Below, piece by piece: positions 20,449-30,213 of a stretch of 64,000 nucleotides of DNA (positions are counted from its first letter, which is position 1; every line of letters starts with the position of its first letter). Source of the stretch: Bacillus crepusculi (GTDB lineage: Bacteria > Bacillota > Bacilli > Bacillales > Bacillaceae); contig NZ_JACXXE010000002.1 of assembly GCF_014764715.1 (NCBI RefSeq), positions 496,001 to 560,000 on the forward strand, given 5' to 3'. A program made the position numbers and the translations under genes. The notes under the pieces are model-generated. The model saw only the letters and a program-made list of their open reading frames with translations. It ran no database searches and was not told where the DNA came from.

Positions 20449-22788
20449 GTGCAAAAAGAAGAATTTATGGATGAATTACTCGCGTTTATGCAAGAAGAGG
20501 CGTACAAACCGTTAACAGTACAAGAATTAGAAGTCATGATGGAAATTACCAACCCGGATGATTATAAAGAGCTCATTAAAGCACTTGTGATATTAGAGGA
20601 TCAGGGACTTATCGTCCGTACCCGCAGTGATCGCTACGGTGTACCGGAAAAAATGAATTTGGTGAAAGGAAAGCTGTCCGCTCATGCGAAAGGCTTTGCC
20701 TTTGTGACACCTGAAGAGTTTGGACAGGATGATATTTTCATTCCGCCAACAGAGCTTGGAACAGCGATGAATGGTGATACAGTCATGGTTCGTGTCAGCC
20801 ATAAATCCAATGGCACCAAAAAAGAAGGGACAGTCATCCGAATCCTGGAGCGTAATATTCAGTCGGTCGTCGGTACCTATACAGAAACAAAAAGCTTTGG
20901 TTTTGTCATTCCTGATGATAAAAAGATCACACACGATATCTTTATTCCTAAATCCGCCAAAAACGGTGCAGTAGAAGGGCATAAGGTCGTTGTGACGCTG
21001 ACAAGCTATCCGGAAGGAAGAATGAGTGCAGAGGGCGAAGTGACTGAAATTTTAGGTCATAAAAATGACCCAGGCATTGATATTTTATCGATCATTCATA
21101 AACATGGTCTGCCAGGTGAGTTCCCAGAAGAAGCGCTAAAGCAGGCGGTAGACACACCTGAAACAATCGATGAAAAGGATTTGGAAGGCAGACGTGATCT
21201 GCGCAACGAAACGATTGTGACGATTGATGGTGCAGATGCGAAGGACTTAGATGACGCAGTCACTGTGCAAAAGCTGGATGATGGTAAATATAAGCTAGGA
21301 GTGCATATTGCAGACGTCTCTCATTACGTGACTGAAAATTCCCCGATTGATCAGGAAGCCTATGAGCGCGGGACGAGTGTGTATCTTGTAGACCGCGTGA
21401 TTCCGATGATTCCGCATCGCCTGTCAAACGGCATTTGTTCATTAAATCCGAAGGTTGATCGTCTCACATTATCTTGTGAAATGGTCATTGATCGAAACGG
21501 AAAGGTCGTCAAACACGAGATTTTCCAAAGTGTGATCAAAACGACAGAGAGAATGACATATTCAGATGTGAACAAGATTTTAGTGGACCAAGATGAAGAG
21601 CTCATAAACAAATACGAGCCACTTGTTCCAATGTTCCAAGAGATGGAGAAGCTTGCTGAAATCCTTCGTGAGAAGCGGATGGAGCGCGGGGCTGTAGACT
21701 TTGACTTCAAGGAAGCGAAAGTGCTTGTTGATGATGAAGGAGCAGCGAAAGACGTTGTCATTCGTGAGCGTTCCGTCGCAGAGAAATTAATTGAAGAATT
21801 CATGCTTGTCGCAAACGAAACGGTAGCAGAGCACTTCCACTGGATGAATGTACCGTTTATTTACCGAATTCACGAAGAACCAAATCCTGAGAAGCTTCAG
21901 CGCTTTTTAGAGTTCGTCACGACGTTTGGTTACATTGTGAAAGGAACCTCGACGAACATTCACCCGCGTGCACTTCAAAGTGTACTCGATGCCGTCCGAG
22001 ATCAGCCAGAAGAAGTCGTCATTCAAACCGTGATGCTTCGCTCGATGAAACAGGCGAAGTATGATCCAGAATGTATCGGTCATTTTGGGCTGTCGACGGA
22101 ATTCTATACGCATTTCACATCACCGATTCGCCGTTATCCTGACTTAATCGTGCATAGACTGATTAGAACCTATTTGATTCAGAAAAAGACAGACGAAGCG
22201 ACCCTTGAAAAGTGGGGACAGCTACTGCCAGAAATAGCAGATCATGCGTCTTCAATGGAGCGCCGGTCAGTCGATGCAGAGCGAGAAACAGATGACCTGA
22301 AAAAGGCAGAGTTCATGCTTGATAAAATCGGAGAAGAGTTTGATGGCATGATCAGCTCTGTGACGAATTTTGGGCTATTTGTTGAACTGCCGAATACGAT
22401 AGAAGGTCTCGTCCATGTCAGCTACATGACAGACGACTACTATCGCTTTGATGAACAGCATTTTGCCATGATCGGTGAGCGGACAGGGAATGTATATCGC
22501 ATCGGTGACGAAATCACTGTCAAAGTGGTTAGTGTAAATAAGGATGAGCATTCCATTGATTTTGAAATCGTCGGGATGAAAGGCACTCGCCGTAAATCAC
22601 CAAAAGACTTCAAGTTCAAAAAACGGACAGATCCACCAGCAAAAAAAGGACGCGGAGGTCAAAATTCGTCTGGGGATAAGGCAAAAGACGATAAAGGCGG
22701 CGACTGGTTCACAGGTCGGAAAAAGAAGAAAAAGAAAAAACGCGTATTTGATAACGCACCGAAACAAAAGCGGAAAAAGAAAAAGTAA
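20449..22788 (+). CDS. rnr: Ribonuclease R
   Basis: 779 residues from GTG 20449, the B. subtilis length. An N-terminal winged-helix region is followed by two cold-shock domains (about residues 70-230). The RNB catalytic domain begins near residue 255 with its Asp-rich motif [15 protein letters not shown]. An S1 domain (about 625-710) and a Lys-rich tail close the protein. It is a processive 3'-5' exonuclease that degrades structured RNA and, with SmpB and tmRNA, non-stop mRNA. Its position directly before smpB and ssrA fits that. Confidence 0.97.
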   Translation: MQKEEFMDELLAFMQEEAYKPLTVQELEVMMEITNPDDYKELIKALVILEDQGLIVRTRSDRYGVPEKMNLVKGKLSAHAKGFAFVTPEEFGQDDIFIPPTELGTAMNGDTVMVRVSHKSNGTKKEGTVIRILERNIQSVVGTYTETKSFGFVIPDDKKITHDIFIPKSAKNGAVEGHKVVVTLTSYPEGRMSAEGEVTEILGHKNDPGIDILSIIHKHGLPGEFPEEALKQAVDTPETIDEKDLEGRRDLRNETIVTIDGADAKDLDDAVTVQKLDDGKYKLGVHIADVSHYVTENSPIDQEAYERGTSVYLVDRVIPMIPHRLSNGICSLNPKVDRLTLSCEMVIDRNGKVVKHEIFQSVIKTTERMTYSDVNKILVDQDEELINKYEPLVPMFQEMEKLAEILREKRMERGAVDFDFKEAKVLVDDEGAAKDVVIRERSVAEKLIEEFMLVANETVAEHFHWMNVPFIYRIHEEPNPEKLQRFLEFVTTFGYIVKGTSTNIHPRALQSVLDAVRDQPEEVVIQTVMLRSMKQAKYDPECIGHFGLSTEFYTHFTSPIRRYPDLIVHRLIRTYLIQKKTDEATLEKWGQLLPEIADHASSMERRSVDAERETDDLKKAEFMLDKIGEEFDGMISSVTNFGLFVELPNTIEGLVHVSYMTDDYYRFDEQHFAMIGERTGNVYRIGDEITVKVVSVNKDEHSIDFEIVGMKGTRRKSPKDFKFKKRTDPPAKKGRGGQNSSGDKAKDDKGGDWFTGRKKKKKKKRVFDNAPKQKRKKKK

Positions 22789-22795
22789 CGTGCCA

Positions 22796-22832
22796 AAAAA
22801 GCAAATAGGGCAGCACGCTCTATTTGCTTTTT
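22796..22832. terminator. Terminator after rnr
   Basis: A 13-bp perfect stem AAAAAGCAAATAG/CTATTTGCTTTTT with an 11-base loop. Confidence 0.85.
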
Positions 22833-22850
22833 GACCACATGGCGTCAGCA

Positions 22851-22879
22851 TTGTCGAAAGCTGGATTGTTTGATAAAAT
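22851..22879 (+). promoter_or_regulatory. smpB promoter
   Basis: TTGTCG (22851-22856), 17 bases, TAAAAT (22874-22879); directly after the rnr terminator and about 50 bases before the smpB start. Confidence 0.6.
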
Positions 22880-22928
22880 AATCCGTACGATTTGGATCGT
22901 GTTTGTGTCAAAAGGAGGGTGTACGCCA

Positions 22929-23399
22929 ATGCCAAAGGGAGAGGGAAAGGTTGTTTCCCAAAACAAAAAAGCAAATCATGATTATTTTATAGAAGAAACG
23001 TATGAAGCCGGCCTTGTGTTACAAGGAACTGAAATCAAATCGATTCGTGCAGGGAAGGTGAATTTAAAAGATTCCTTTGCTAAAATCGAACGTGGAGAAG
23101 TGTTTCTTCACAACATGCACGTGAGCCCATACGAGCAGGGCAACCGGTATAATCATGACCCGCTGAGAACGAGAAAGCTGCTGCTTCATCGCAAGCAAAT
23201 CAGCAAATTGATTGGTGCAACAAAGGAAGAGGGCTACTCACTTGTTCCCATTAAACTATATTTAAAAAATGGCTTTGCCAAAGTGCTGATCGGAATCGGT
23301 AAAGGGAAAAAGAAATATGATAAACGTGAAGATCTAAAGAAAAAAGATGCAAAACGTGAAATCGAACGTGCCTTCCGTGACCGTCAAAAGCAATTTTAG
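22929..23399 (+). CDS. smpB: SsrA-binding protein SmpB
   Basis: 156 residues, the standard length. It binds tmRNA and mimics the missing anticodon arm during rescue of stalled ribosomes. The conserved [31 protein letters not shown] N-terminal core begins near residue 12, GLVLQGTE and KSIRAGKV are visible, and the basic C-terminal tail (KKKYDKRE...RQKQF) enters the mRNA channel. ATG 22929 follows a very strong AAAGGAGGGTG. Confidence 0.98.
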   Translation: MPKGEGKVVSQNKKANHDYFIEETYEAGLVLQGTEIKSIRAGKVNLKDSFAKIERGEVFLHNMHVSPYEQGNRYNHDPLRTRKLLLHRKQISKLIGATKEEGYSLVPIKLYLKNGFAKVLIGIGKGKKKYDKREDLKKKDAKREIERAFRDRQKQF

Positions 23400-23491
23400 T
23401 GTTTGTGCAGATGGCTTGCTGATCGCATGAACACTATGCTACAATATGATATACAATCAACAATCATCGCAGTTTTTACAGAAACCACCAG

Positions 23492-23519
23492 TTGTTTCAG
23501 GCGATGAGATTGTTATAAT
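23492..23519 (+). promoter_or_regulatory. ssrA promoter
   Basis: TTGTTT (23492-23497), 16 bases, TATAAT (23514-23519), about 58 bases before the mature 5' end, leaving a 5' leader for RNase P to remove. Confidence 0.55.
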
Positions 23520-23576
23520 AGTTATATACGGAAGCAGTTAAGCTGAACGTTTCCATCCCGTATATCCCTTTTACAA

Positions 23577-23936
23577 GGGGACGTTACGGATTCGACAGGG
23601 GCGGTTCGAGCTTAGGCTGCGAGCCGAGAGGCGATCTCGTTAACACGCACTTAAATGTAACTGGCAAAACTAAAAGTTTTAACCAAAACTTAGCACTAGC
23701 TGCCTAATAAGCGCAGCGAGCTCTTCCTGACATCGCCTATGTGTCTGTGAGGAGCCCAATGAAGTAGGCTACGCTTACGTTCCCGTCTGAGGACGTAAGA
23801 AGAGATCCATCAGACTAGCTCTCCAAGCGCCCGTCAGCAGGCATGCGGATGAGTGAACACGAAATATGTTGACTACGCTCGTAGACGCTTAAGTAATCGA
23901 TGTCTCTGGACGTGGGTTCGACTCCCACCGTCTCCA
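23577..23936 (+). ncRNA. ssrA: Transfer-messenger RNA
   Basis: 360 bases. The 5' end GGGGACGTTACGG and the 3' end with the T-arm GGGTTCGACTCCC and acceptor CGTCTCCA pair as the tRNA-like domain. The tag-coding frame at 23663-23707 reads GKTKSFNQNLALAA and stops at TAA; with the tRNA-borne Ala the tag is AGKTKSFNQNLALAA, a close variant of the B. subtilis tag. Only the discriminator A follows the 7-bp acceptor, so CCA must be added enzymatically. It lies directly after smpB. Confidence 0.98.
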
Positions 23937-23943
23937 TAAAGTT

Positions 23944-23972
23944 AAAGCCCTTGTTTACCAAGGGTTTTTTAT
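23944..23972 (+). terminator. Terminator of ssrA
   Basis: CCCTTG-TTTAC-CAAGGG stem-loop with flanking A/T pairs, followed by a six-T tract. Confidence 0.9.
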
Positions 23973-24059
23973 TTTGCTCTAATACATAAAATATGACTAT
24001 GTTACATTTGTTATAGTTAAGATTTAAATACACTTAATGGAATGTTTCTTTTTTATCTC

Positions 24060-24299
24060 TCATATATGTTTCCTCGAGAAAGACTGCACCAACCGAACAA
24101 ACAAAGGACACACCACAACCACCGCAACCATCATTAAAAGTCCATCCGGCATGATCTCCACAAACGTTGTTTGAATCACATAAACGGCAATCAGCAGCAG
24201 ATAACTTACTAAAAAGGTCAACCCAGATCTTCTCTTTTCAAATGGCTTCTCCAACAGAATCAGTATCAACAGCCCCGCCATGATGATCAAAAAAGTCAT
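24060..24299 (-). CDS. Small membrane protein of unknown function
   Basis: 79 residues from ATG 24299, preceded by GGAGG and GGAAGGA. Two or three hydrophobic segments (about residues 2-18, 28-45, 50-68), with basic patches between them, suggest a small integral membrane protein. No family was recognised. Its start overlaps the stop of the upstream gene by 4 bases (ATGA), so the two are coupled. No similar gene is remembered at this place in B. subtilis. Confidence 0.6.
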   Translation of the reverse strand: MTFLIIMAGLLILILLEKPFEKRRSGLTFLVSYLLLIAVYVIQTTFVEIMPDGLLMMVAVVVVCPLFVRLVQSFSRKHI

Positions 24300-24475
24300 A
24301 TTCCTTCCGAGCCTCCTCTTCTTTGATCCCCACATTGTACAGGTGTTTCTTCTACCGCAACATGCTTTTCGATCAAATTAAGCAAAAAGTAGTGGAAATA
24401 TCCCGCGTCGTCACAAGTAAAACGCCCGAAACCTTCCAAAAAACCACCACCCAATTCAAAATCACATCTTCCCAT
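24296..24475 (-). CDS. Small hypothetical protein upstream of the membrane gene
   Basis: 59 residues from ATG 24475, 6 bases after GAGGAAG; an ATG at 24490 in frame lies before that site. It carries a Cys-containing segment (RCDFELGGGFLEGFGRF) and CDDAGYFHYF, with no signal peptide or membrane segment. A minus-strand promoter TTTAGA-16-TATATA lies just upstream (about 24495-24522). Coupling to the next gene and the good ribosome-binding site support it as real; no family was recognised. Confidence 0.45.
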   Translation of the reverse strand: MGRCDFELGGGFLEGFGRFTCDDAGYFHYFLLNLIEKHVAVEETPVQCGDQRRGGSEGI

Positions 24476-24539
24476 TTTTGACTTCCTCATATATAGTAAG
24501 ATGAGACTAGTTCTAAATAACTGAAATTGGGGCGTTTAC

Positions 24540-26150
24540 ATGGATTCGATTGTTTTACATTTTATTGTGATCATGAGTGTTTCTGGCATTCTGTCCGTGA
24601 TATTATCAATCATTGCTCATGCAAATCGCCATCGGTATATTGGCTGTCAATTGTTTATGTACATGTCTGGGGCAACTGCGATTTATATTTTTGGGCATAC
24701 GTTTGAATTAATGGCGCGTACCCCTGAAGAAGTCATGTTCTGGGTTTGTTTTCAATACATAGGTCTTCCGTTTATCGCACCATTCAGCCTCATGATTGTG
24801 CTGCAATTTACGGGTTTCCATCAATATTTCACAAAGCGCCGCGTGTTTCTCATCTTACTGATTCCCATTCTTACAACCATAATGGTATTCACCAACTCTT
24901 TTCATTCACTCTTTTACCGAAGCATCACGATGAATACAGTAGACGGATTTTTATTGGCTGACTTTACGATTGGCTATTGGTATATCATTCATGGCGTCTA
25001 TACATTTGGCTGTTCGATGCTCGCTATTTTTATGCTGGTTTGGTTTTTACGTGTTACAAAAAAAGAATATTTAAAGCAGATCCTCATTTTGCTAGTGGGG
25101 ATGTTACTGCCAATCACGACATCTTTTATCTATTTGTTAGGCGTTACACCTCTTCATATTGACCCGGTCCCTGTGGTGATGTTTTTAACCAATGCGCTCT
25201 ACTTATGGGCGATTATGTCGTTCCAGCTCTTTAAGCTCTCTCCCATTGCGATGGAGCGTGTGTTTGAGCATATGCCCGAAGGGGTTCTCATTTTAGATCG
25301 ATATCGGACACTCATTGATTACAACCCCGCTGCTGCATCGATCATTCCGGCACTTGCGAATAAGAAGGGAATTGGCTATAAAATCGACGATGTTTTTTCA
25401 GAAATCATCAAAGAGTCAGCGTTCATTCAGTGGCTGCGTTCTCCGCAGGATCATTCGCAATATGATTTAATGTGGAAAAAGGAAAAAGACAAGTCCTGCT
25501 ATTATCAACTGACCGCTACGTCGCTATTTAATAGAAGAGGAGAGGTCGAAGGCAGACAAATTGTGATCAGTGATGTAACAGAGCAGCGCTTGCTGCAGGA
25601 AGAGCTGGAGCGTCGTGCGTATATTGATGGTCTGACGAATATCTTTAATCGTTCTTCTTTCATCGAACGAACGCAGATGATCTTGGAAGAGGATGAGCAG
25701 GATACGGCCATTTTGCTATTTGATATTGATTTCTTTAAACTCATTAATGATACGCATGGACATCATATCGGGGACGAGGCGCTTCGTCATGTCGTCTCCA
25801 TTTGTCAGCAGCATTTAAAGATGGATGATTTATTTGGCCGATATGGCGGAGAAGAGTTTGCCATTTGTCTGCCGCATCATTCTTTTGAAGAGGCATGTCA
25901 TATCGCGGAGCGAATGAGACATTCGTTTGAGATGAGTTTCTTTGAGAATGATGAGGAAAAAGTGCGAGTGACAGCGAGCTTTGGAATTGCTCATACAGCT
26001 TATGATCCCAATGTATTAGAAACTCTTCTATATGAAGCGGACCAAGCCTTGTATATGTCAAAACGCCAAGGACGGAACCGGATTTATGCGTCCACTGGAG
26101 CGGACTATATGCTGTATCAAGAACGTGATCTGCCGCCAGCTTCTCATTGA
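24540..26150 (+). CDS. Membrane diguanylate cyclase (7TM-PAS-GGDEF)
   Basis: 536 residues. About seven membrane segments in residues 1-225 resemble the HisKA_7TM sensor module. A PAS-like domain follows (about 240-350, beginning RVFEHMPEGVLILDRYRTLIDYNPAA), then a GGDEF domain (about 355-515). The active-site motif is GGEEF at 436-440, with DIDFFKLINDTHG and DGLTNIFNR also intact, so the enzyme should make c-di-GMP from two GTP. The inhibitory-site motif RxxD five residues upstream reads KMDD, with Lys for Arg, so product inhibition may be weak. The ribosome-binding site (GGGGCG) is poor. The ligand of the sensor is unknown. Confidence 0.9.
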   Translation: MDSIVLHFIVIMSVSGILSVILSIIAHANRHRYIGCQLFMYMSGATAIYIFGHTFELMARTPEEVMFWVCFQYIGLPFIAPFSLMIVLQFTGFHQYFTKRRVFLILLIPILTTIMVFTNSFHSLFYRSITMNTVDGFLLADFTIGYWYIIHGVYTFGCSMLAIFMLVWFLRVTKKEYLKQILILLVGMLLPITTSFIYLLGVTPLHIDPVPVVMFLTNALYLWAIMSFQLFKLSPIAMERVFEHMPEGVLILDRYRTLIDYNPAAASIIPALANKKGIGYKIDDVFSEIIKESAFIQWLRSPQDHSQYDLMWKKEKDKSCYYQLTATSLFNRRGEVEGRQIVISDVTEQRLLQEELERRAYIDGLTNIFNRSSFIERTQMILEEDEQDTAILLFDIDFFKLINDTHGHHIGDEALRHVVSICQQHLKMDDLFGRYGGEEFAICLPHHSFEEACHIAERMRHSFEMSFFENDEEKVRVTASFGIAHTAYDPNVLETLLYEADQALYMSKRQGRNRIYASTGADYMLYQERDLPPASH

Positions 26151-26279
26151 CTGCTCGCCTGACATTCGATATGATAAACATAACATTTGAACGGTTTCCT
26201 AAAGGGGAGTAGCTTTTACGGTTTGGTCGTCATTACAGAAACACACGTTGTTTCTCGGCCATTCCGGCATGAACATGTT

Positions 26280-26327
26280 AGCCAGACCTTTGCCTATGAC
26301 ACATGAGGCAAAGGTCTGGCTTTTTTT
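26280..26327 (+). terminator. Strong terminator after the diguanylate cyclase
   Basis: A perfect 15-16 bp stem (AGCCAGACCTTTGCCT with its complement), 10-base loop and seven T. It lies 130 bases past the stop codon. Between them no gene was seen. Confidence 0.92.
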
Positions 26328-26406
26328 GAAGTCCTTTTGCATCAGTGTGATAGGGGAGCAGAACAAATGAATGCTTTCAACACAATAGATGAAAGGATGA
26401 TCGATT

Positions 26407-26862
26407 TTGAAAAAATATGTGATGGCTTTCCTATTTTCCGGCACGCTTGTGTTAAGCGGATGTTCCGGCTTGCTTGACCAAGTAAGCGATACAACGACAT
26501 ATGTCACAGAGGCAAAAGATTATGTGACGGACATGCAGCAATTTACAGAGGATTTTCCAAAGCTCGCTGAAGAAGCTGTGCAAAACGCCGCCAAAAAAGC
26601 AGAGTTAACGCAGCAGCTTGAATCATTGAAGACAGACATTCAAGATTTTAATGAACTGACAGCTCCAAAAATAGCAGAAGACCTGCATGCGCAGATCATT
26701 GATAAAAATAAGGTACTGTCAGAGGACATTCAAACGTATTTACAGCAATTGAAAGCAGGCGATATCGACGTTGCCGCCATGCTCGAGGAGCAGCAAGGAC
26801 TGATGAAGCAGCTCCAGCAGTCCGTCAGCCTTTTGCAGGATATTGAACAATTAACAAACTAG
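26407..26862 (+). CDS. Small lipoprotein (DUF6376-like)
   Basis: 151 residues from TTG 26407, with AAAGGATGA upstream. The signal peptide ends in the lipobox VLSGC (Cys19). The mature protein is helical, acidic and Gln-rich (TYVTEAKDYVTDMQQF... AAMLEEQQGLMKQLQQSVSLLQ), consistent with an extracytoplasmic coiled-coil. It resembles a Bacillus lipoprotein family (DUF6376) with no known function; this assignment is from memory of the family pattern. Confidence 0.78.
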   Translation: MKKYVMAFLFSGTLVLSGCSGLLDQVSDTTTYVTEAKDYVTDMQQFTEDFPKLAEEAVQNAAKKAELTQQLESLKTDIQDFNELTAPKIAEDLHAQIIDKNKVLSEDIQTYLQQLKAGDIDVAAMLEEQQGLMKQLQQSVSLLQDIEQLTN

Positions 26863-26968
26863 GACAAACAAAGCGTTAAGTTGAGCATTCAGCATATCTT
26901 TGCCTTTTTCGGTGGAGATATGCTTTAATTTAGTTAAAGACAAGTCATAATAGAAAAAAGGTGATCAC

Positions 26969-27274
26969 ATGACAGAGCATGAAGAAAGACATATGGCTTC
27001 GCCTAGAGCCGAGAAGGAAAAAGATCAATTAATCAATCGCTTGAAACGAGTGGAAGGACAAGTGCGAGGGATTCAGCAAATGATTGAAAACGATCGTTAC
27101 TGTATAGATGTTGTGAATCAAATTTCTGCTGTGAATGCGGCTTTAAAAAAGGTCAGTCTTCAGTTGATGGAAAAGCATACACACCACTGCGTAGCGGATG
27201 CCATTAAGAGTGGTAACGGGGATGAAGCCATTGAGGAGTTAATGAACGTCTTCACGAAGCTGACAAAATCGTAG
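26969..27274 (+). CDS. csoR: Copper-sensing repressor CsoR
   Basis: 101 residues, all-helical. The Cu(I) ligands Cys45, His70 and Cys74 are all present at the same numbers as in B. subtilis CsoR (RYCIDVV and MEKHTHHC). It represses copZA and releases DNA on binding Cu(I). AAAGGTGA precedes the ATG. A 17-base CsoR-type palindrome lies just downstream, before copZ, and a second before copA. A weak hairpin (26891-26924) separates it from the lipoprotein gene. Confidence 0.96.
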   Translation: MTEHEERHMASPRAEKEKDQLINRLKRVEGQVRGIQQMIENDRYCIDVVNQISAVNAALKKVSLQLMEKHTHHCVADAIKSGNGDEAIEELMNVFTKLTKS

Positions 27275-27294
27275 CACACAGCGCATCATTTATG

Positions 27295-27323
27295 TTTACA
27301 ATGATACCCTACTAGGGTATAGT
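27295..27323 (+). promoter_or_regulatory. copZ promoter with CsoR operator in the spacer
   Basis: TTTACA (27295-27300), 17 bases, TATAGT (27318-27323). The spacer and -10 contain ATACCCT-ACT-AGGGTAT (27304-27320), the GC-rich palindrome typical of CsoR sites. A bound repressor would cover the promoter directly. Confidence 0.85.
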
Positions 27324-27357
27324 AAAAATAGAAAATGATTGATGGAGGCGATGAGAA

Positions 27358-27564
27358 GTGGAACAAGCAACACTTCAAGTGCAGGGCATGTCTTGCGGAC
27401 ATTGCGTGAAAGCAGTCGAAGGAAATGTAGGAGAATTAGCAGGTGTTGAATCTGTGAAAGTCCATTTAGATAAGGGTCAGGTGGAGGTTTCCTTTCACCC
27501 AGATCAAATCACGTTACACCGGATCTCTGATGTCATTGAAGAACAGGGATATGATGTCGTATAA
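27358..27564 (+). CDS. copZ: Copper chaperone CopZ
   Basis: 68 residues from GTG 27358, one heavy-metal-associated domain with the Cu(I)-binding MSCGHC motif near the N-terminus. It carries cytosolic Cu(I) to the CopA pump and CsoR. A terminator follows, so it may be expressed in excess over copA. Confidence 0.96.
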   Translation: MEQATLQVQGMSCGHCVKAVEGNVGELAGVESVKVHLDKGQVEVSFHPDQITLHRISDVIEEQGYDVV

Positions 27565-27570
27565 ATGATC

Positions 27571-27601
27571 ATACGTGCTGTATAAGACAGCACGTATTTT
27601 T
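27571..27601 (+). terminator. Terminator between copZ and copA
   Basis: An 11-bp perfect stem ATACGTGCTGT/ACAGCACGTAT with a 5-base loop and a T5 tract. It partly uncouples copA from copZ. Confidence 0.85.
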
Positions 27602-27612
27602 AAAAAATAACA

Positions 27613-27629
27613 ATACCCCCATGGAGTAT
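27613..27629. promoter_or_regulatory. Second CsoR-type operator, upstream of copA
   Basis: ATACCCC-CAT-GGAGTAT, the same design as the copZ site with one mismatched pair, 18 bases before the copA start. A clear promoter was not seen beside it. Confidence 0.6.
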
Positions 27630-27646
27630 GTGGAGAGGTGAGATCA

Positions 27647-30082
27647 ATGAAAAAGGAAATTGACTTTCAAATGACGGGGATGACCTGTGCTGCTTGTGCA
27701 GGACGCATTGAAAAGGGATTGAACAGGCTAAATGGCGTGTATGAAGCCAATGTGAATTTGGCGCTTGAAACCTCTCATATTGTATATGAAACGGAACAGC
27801 TATCACCAGATGATCTAAAACAAAAAATTCAATCTCTTGGCTACGATGTAGTGATGGAGCAAGCGGAATTTGATATAGAGGGAATGACGTGTGCGGCTTG
27901 TGCAAACCGAATCGAGAAAAAAATCAACCGGATGGATGGTGTTGATCACGGGTCTGTGAACTTTGCGCTTGAGACACTTCAGGTGACATATCATCCGGGC
28001 CAAACGTCTACAAGTGACATTAAAGAGGCTGTGAAATCCATTGGGTATTCATTAATTGAACCAGCCGAGGAATTAGCAGAGGAAGGGAAAAAAGACCATC
28101 GCCAAGTAGCCATTGAGAAGCAAACGGCACGCTTTTTGTTCTCAATGATCTTGTCACTCCCGCTTCTTTGGGCAATGGTCAGTCATTTTTCCTTCACGTC
28201 TTTTATTTGGCTGCCAGAAGCGTTTATGAATCCATGGGTTCAGCTCGCATTAGCAGCGCCGGTACAGTTTATTGTCGGCTGGCCCTTTTATGTAGGCGCG
28301 TATAAGGCTTTAAGAAATAAAAGTGCCAATATGGATGTTCTTGTCGCACTTGGGACATCTGCGGCGTTCTTCTATAGTTTATATGAAAGTATTCAGTCAG
28401 CGGTTCAAGGCACACATGAGGCGGCCCTCTATTATGAAACGAGTGCCGTGCTGATTACGTTGATTGTGCTCGGCAAATTAATGGAAGCAAGAGCAAAAGG
28501 AAGATCATCAGAAGCGATTCAAAAGCTGATGGGCTTACAAGCGAAAGAAGCGGTTATCGAGCGAGATGGCAAACAGATGACCGTTCCTATTTCTGAAGTA
28601 AAAGTGAATGACCTTGTGTTTGTCAAACCGGGTGAGAAAGTCCCGGTAGATGGAGAGATCATGGAGGGAACAACTGCAATAGACGAATCCATGATTACAG
28701 GAGAAAGTTTGCCAGTTGATAAAACCGCAGGAGATGTGGTCATCGGGGCAACGATCAATAAAAATGGGTTTATCAAAGTGAAAGCGACAAAAGTCGGGAA
28801 AGAGACGGCCCTGTCACAGATTATCCGAGTCGTAGAACAAGCGCAGGGCTCAAAAGCACCGATTCAAAGGATGGCAGATCAAATATCAGGGATATTTGTT
28901 CCCATTGTTGTAGGTATTGCTGTACTCACCTTCTTCATATGGTTCTTCTTTGTTGATCCTGGAAATGTGACGTCAGCACTTGAAACCTTTATAGCGGTCA
29001 TCGTGATTGCGTGTCCGTGTGCGCTCGGTCTTGCTACGCCAACCTCAATTATGGCTGGCAGCGGCCGTGCGGCTGAATCAGGCATCCTGTTTAAAGGCGG
29101 AGAGCATTTAGAAGTGACCCAATCACTCGATACGGTGGTATTAGATAAAACAGGGACCGTGACAAAAGGGGAGCCGAGTCTGACAGATGTGGTGGCATAT
29201 GCTAATTGGACGGAAGATGCGCTGCTGCAGCTAGTAGGATCGGCAGAACAGCAGTCGGAACACCCGCTTGCCCGAGCGATCTCAGATGGAATGAAGGAGC
29301 GAGGAGTTGAAGCGGTTGAGGTAGAATCCTTCCAAGCAGATCCTGGTCATGGAATTGAAGCAACAGCCGCTGGGCGCAGGCTTTTCATTGGTACGAGGAA
29401 GCTATTGCAGAAACACCATATCCAATATGATCAAGCTGAAGCATCCGTAACAACGCTGGAGGAGCAAGGAAAAACGGCTATGCTCGTTGCTATTGACGGT
29501 GAAGTCGCCGGCATTGTTGCGGTGGCAGATACGATCAAATCATCCTCTCCTCAAGCTATCGCTCGACTGAAAGATCAAGGGATTCACGTTGTGATGATGA
29601 CGGGTGATAACAAGCTAACAGCAGAGGCGATTGCGAAACAGGCGGGCATTGATCATGTCATCGCTGAAGTTCTGCCTGAGGAAAAAGCGGCTCACATTGC
29701 GGCGCTTCAGGAACAAGGAAAGAAAGTCGCCATGGTCGGAGATGGCATCAATGATGCCCCGGCCCTTGCGACAGCGCATATTGGGATGGCAGTTGGAACA
29801 GGGACAGATGTTGCCATGGAAGCGGCAGATATTACGCTCATGACAGGAGACCTCCATGCCATTGCAGATGCACTTGAGTTTAGCAAAAAAACGATGAGAA
29901 ACATTAAACAAAATCTATTTTGGGCGCTTGCTTATAATTGTATTGGGATACCAGTTGCCGCATTTGGATTCCTTGCGCCATGGCTTGCAGGAGCGGCAAT
30001 GGCCTTTAGCTCCGTGTCGGTTGTGCTTAATGCACTCAGATTGCAGCGGTTAAAACCTGTAAGAGAGGGCGTGGCACAATGA
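27647..30082 (+). CDS. copA: Copper-exporting P1B-type ATPase CopA
   Basis: 811 residues from ATG 27647, 8 bases after GGAGAGG. Two N-terminal metal-binding domains each carry GMTCAAC. The membrane Cu site CPC is at 456-458, the phosphorylation motif DKTGT starts at Asp500, and MITGES, SEHP and GDGINDAP are intact. It pumps Cu(I) out of the cell using ATP. A GTG at 27638 overlaps the ribosome-binding site. Its stop overlaps the start of a 44-codon gene (ATGA). Confidence 0.96.
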   Translation: MKKEIDFQMTGMTCAACAGRIEKGLNRLNGVYEANVNLALETSHIVYETEQLSPDDLKQKIQSLGYDVVMEQAEFDIEGMTCAACANRIEKKINRMDGVDHGSVNFALETLQVTYHPGQTSTSDIKEAVKSIGYSLIEPAEELAEEGKKDHRQVAIEKQTARFLFSMILSLPLLWAMVSHFSFTSFIWLPEAFMNPWVQLALAAPVQFIVGWPFYVGAYKALRNKSANMDVLVALGTSAAFFYSLYESIQSAVQGTHEAALYYETSAVLITLIVLGKLMEARAKGRSSEAIQKLMGLQAKEAVIERDGKQMTVPISEVKVNDLVFVKPGEKVPVDGEIMEGTTAIDESMITGESLPVDKTAGDVVIGATINKNGFIKVKATKVGKETALSQIIRVVEQAQGSKAPIQRMADQISGIFVPIVVGIAVLTFFIWFFFVDPGNVTSALETFIAVIVIACPCALGLATPTSIMAGSGRAAESGILFKGGEHLEVTQSLDTVVLDKTGTVTKGEPSLTDVVAYANWTEDALLQLVGSAEQQSEHPLARAISDGMKERGVEAVEVESFQADPGHGIEATAAGRRLFIGTRKLLQKHHIQYDQAEASVTTLEEQGKTAMLVAIDGEVAGIVAVADTIKSSSPQAIARLKDQGIHVVMMTGDNKLTAEAIAKQAGIDHVIAEVLPEEKAAHIAALQEQGKKVAMVGDGINDAPALATAHIGMAVGTGTDVAMEAADITLMTGDLHAIADALEFSKKTMRNIKQNLFWALAYNCIGIPVAAFGFLAPWLAGAAMAFSSVSVVLNALRLQRLKPVREGVAQ

Positions 30083-30213
30083 AGCTGAATGTTAAATGGA
30101 TTTGGACATTGAGTGCATTAATCTATGTTACTTTCGTACTCATTGGATATGTCATATATGATGAATTTTATGCAAAACAAGATCCGCCAAGTGAACAGAT
30201 GCAACATCATTAA
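30079..30213 (+). CDS. Small membrane peptide translationally coupled to copA
   Basis: 44 residues ([20 protein letters not shown] at the start). The ATG overlaps the copA stop codon as ATGA. A single hydrophobic segment (about residues 7-26) follows a short basic N-terminus; the C-terminal tail is polar and ends in MQHH, a possible metal-binding end. It is too short to be found by usual length cut-offs. The coupling suggests a CopA accessory or stabilising subunit, which is inference. It could be a small regulatory peptide unrelated to copper. Confidence 0.6.
   Translation: MKLNVKWIWTLSALIYVTFVLIGYVIYDEFYAKQDPPSEQMQHH

Noticed and set aside
23815..24033. A 72-codon minus-strand frame overlapping the tmRNA 3' half
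   Set aside because: It is antisense to the tRNA-like domain of ssrA and its terminator; such frames are a common false annotation.
26199..26507. A 102-codon minus-strand frame
   Set aside because: It spans a strong terminator and the antisense of the lipoprotein signal sequence, and shows no ribosome-binding site or family features.
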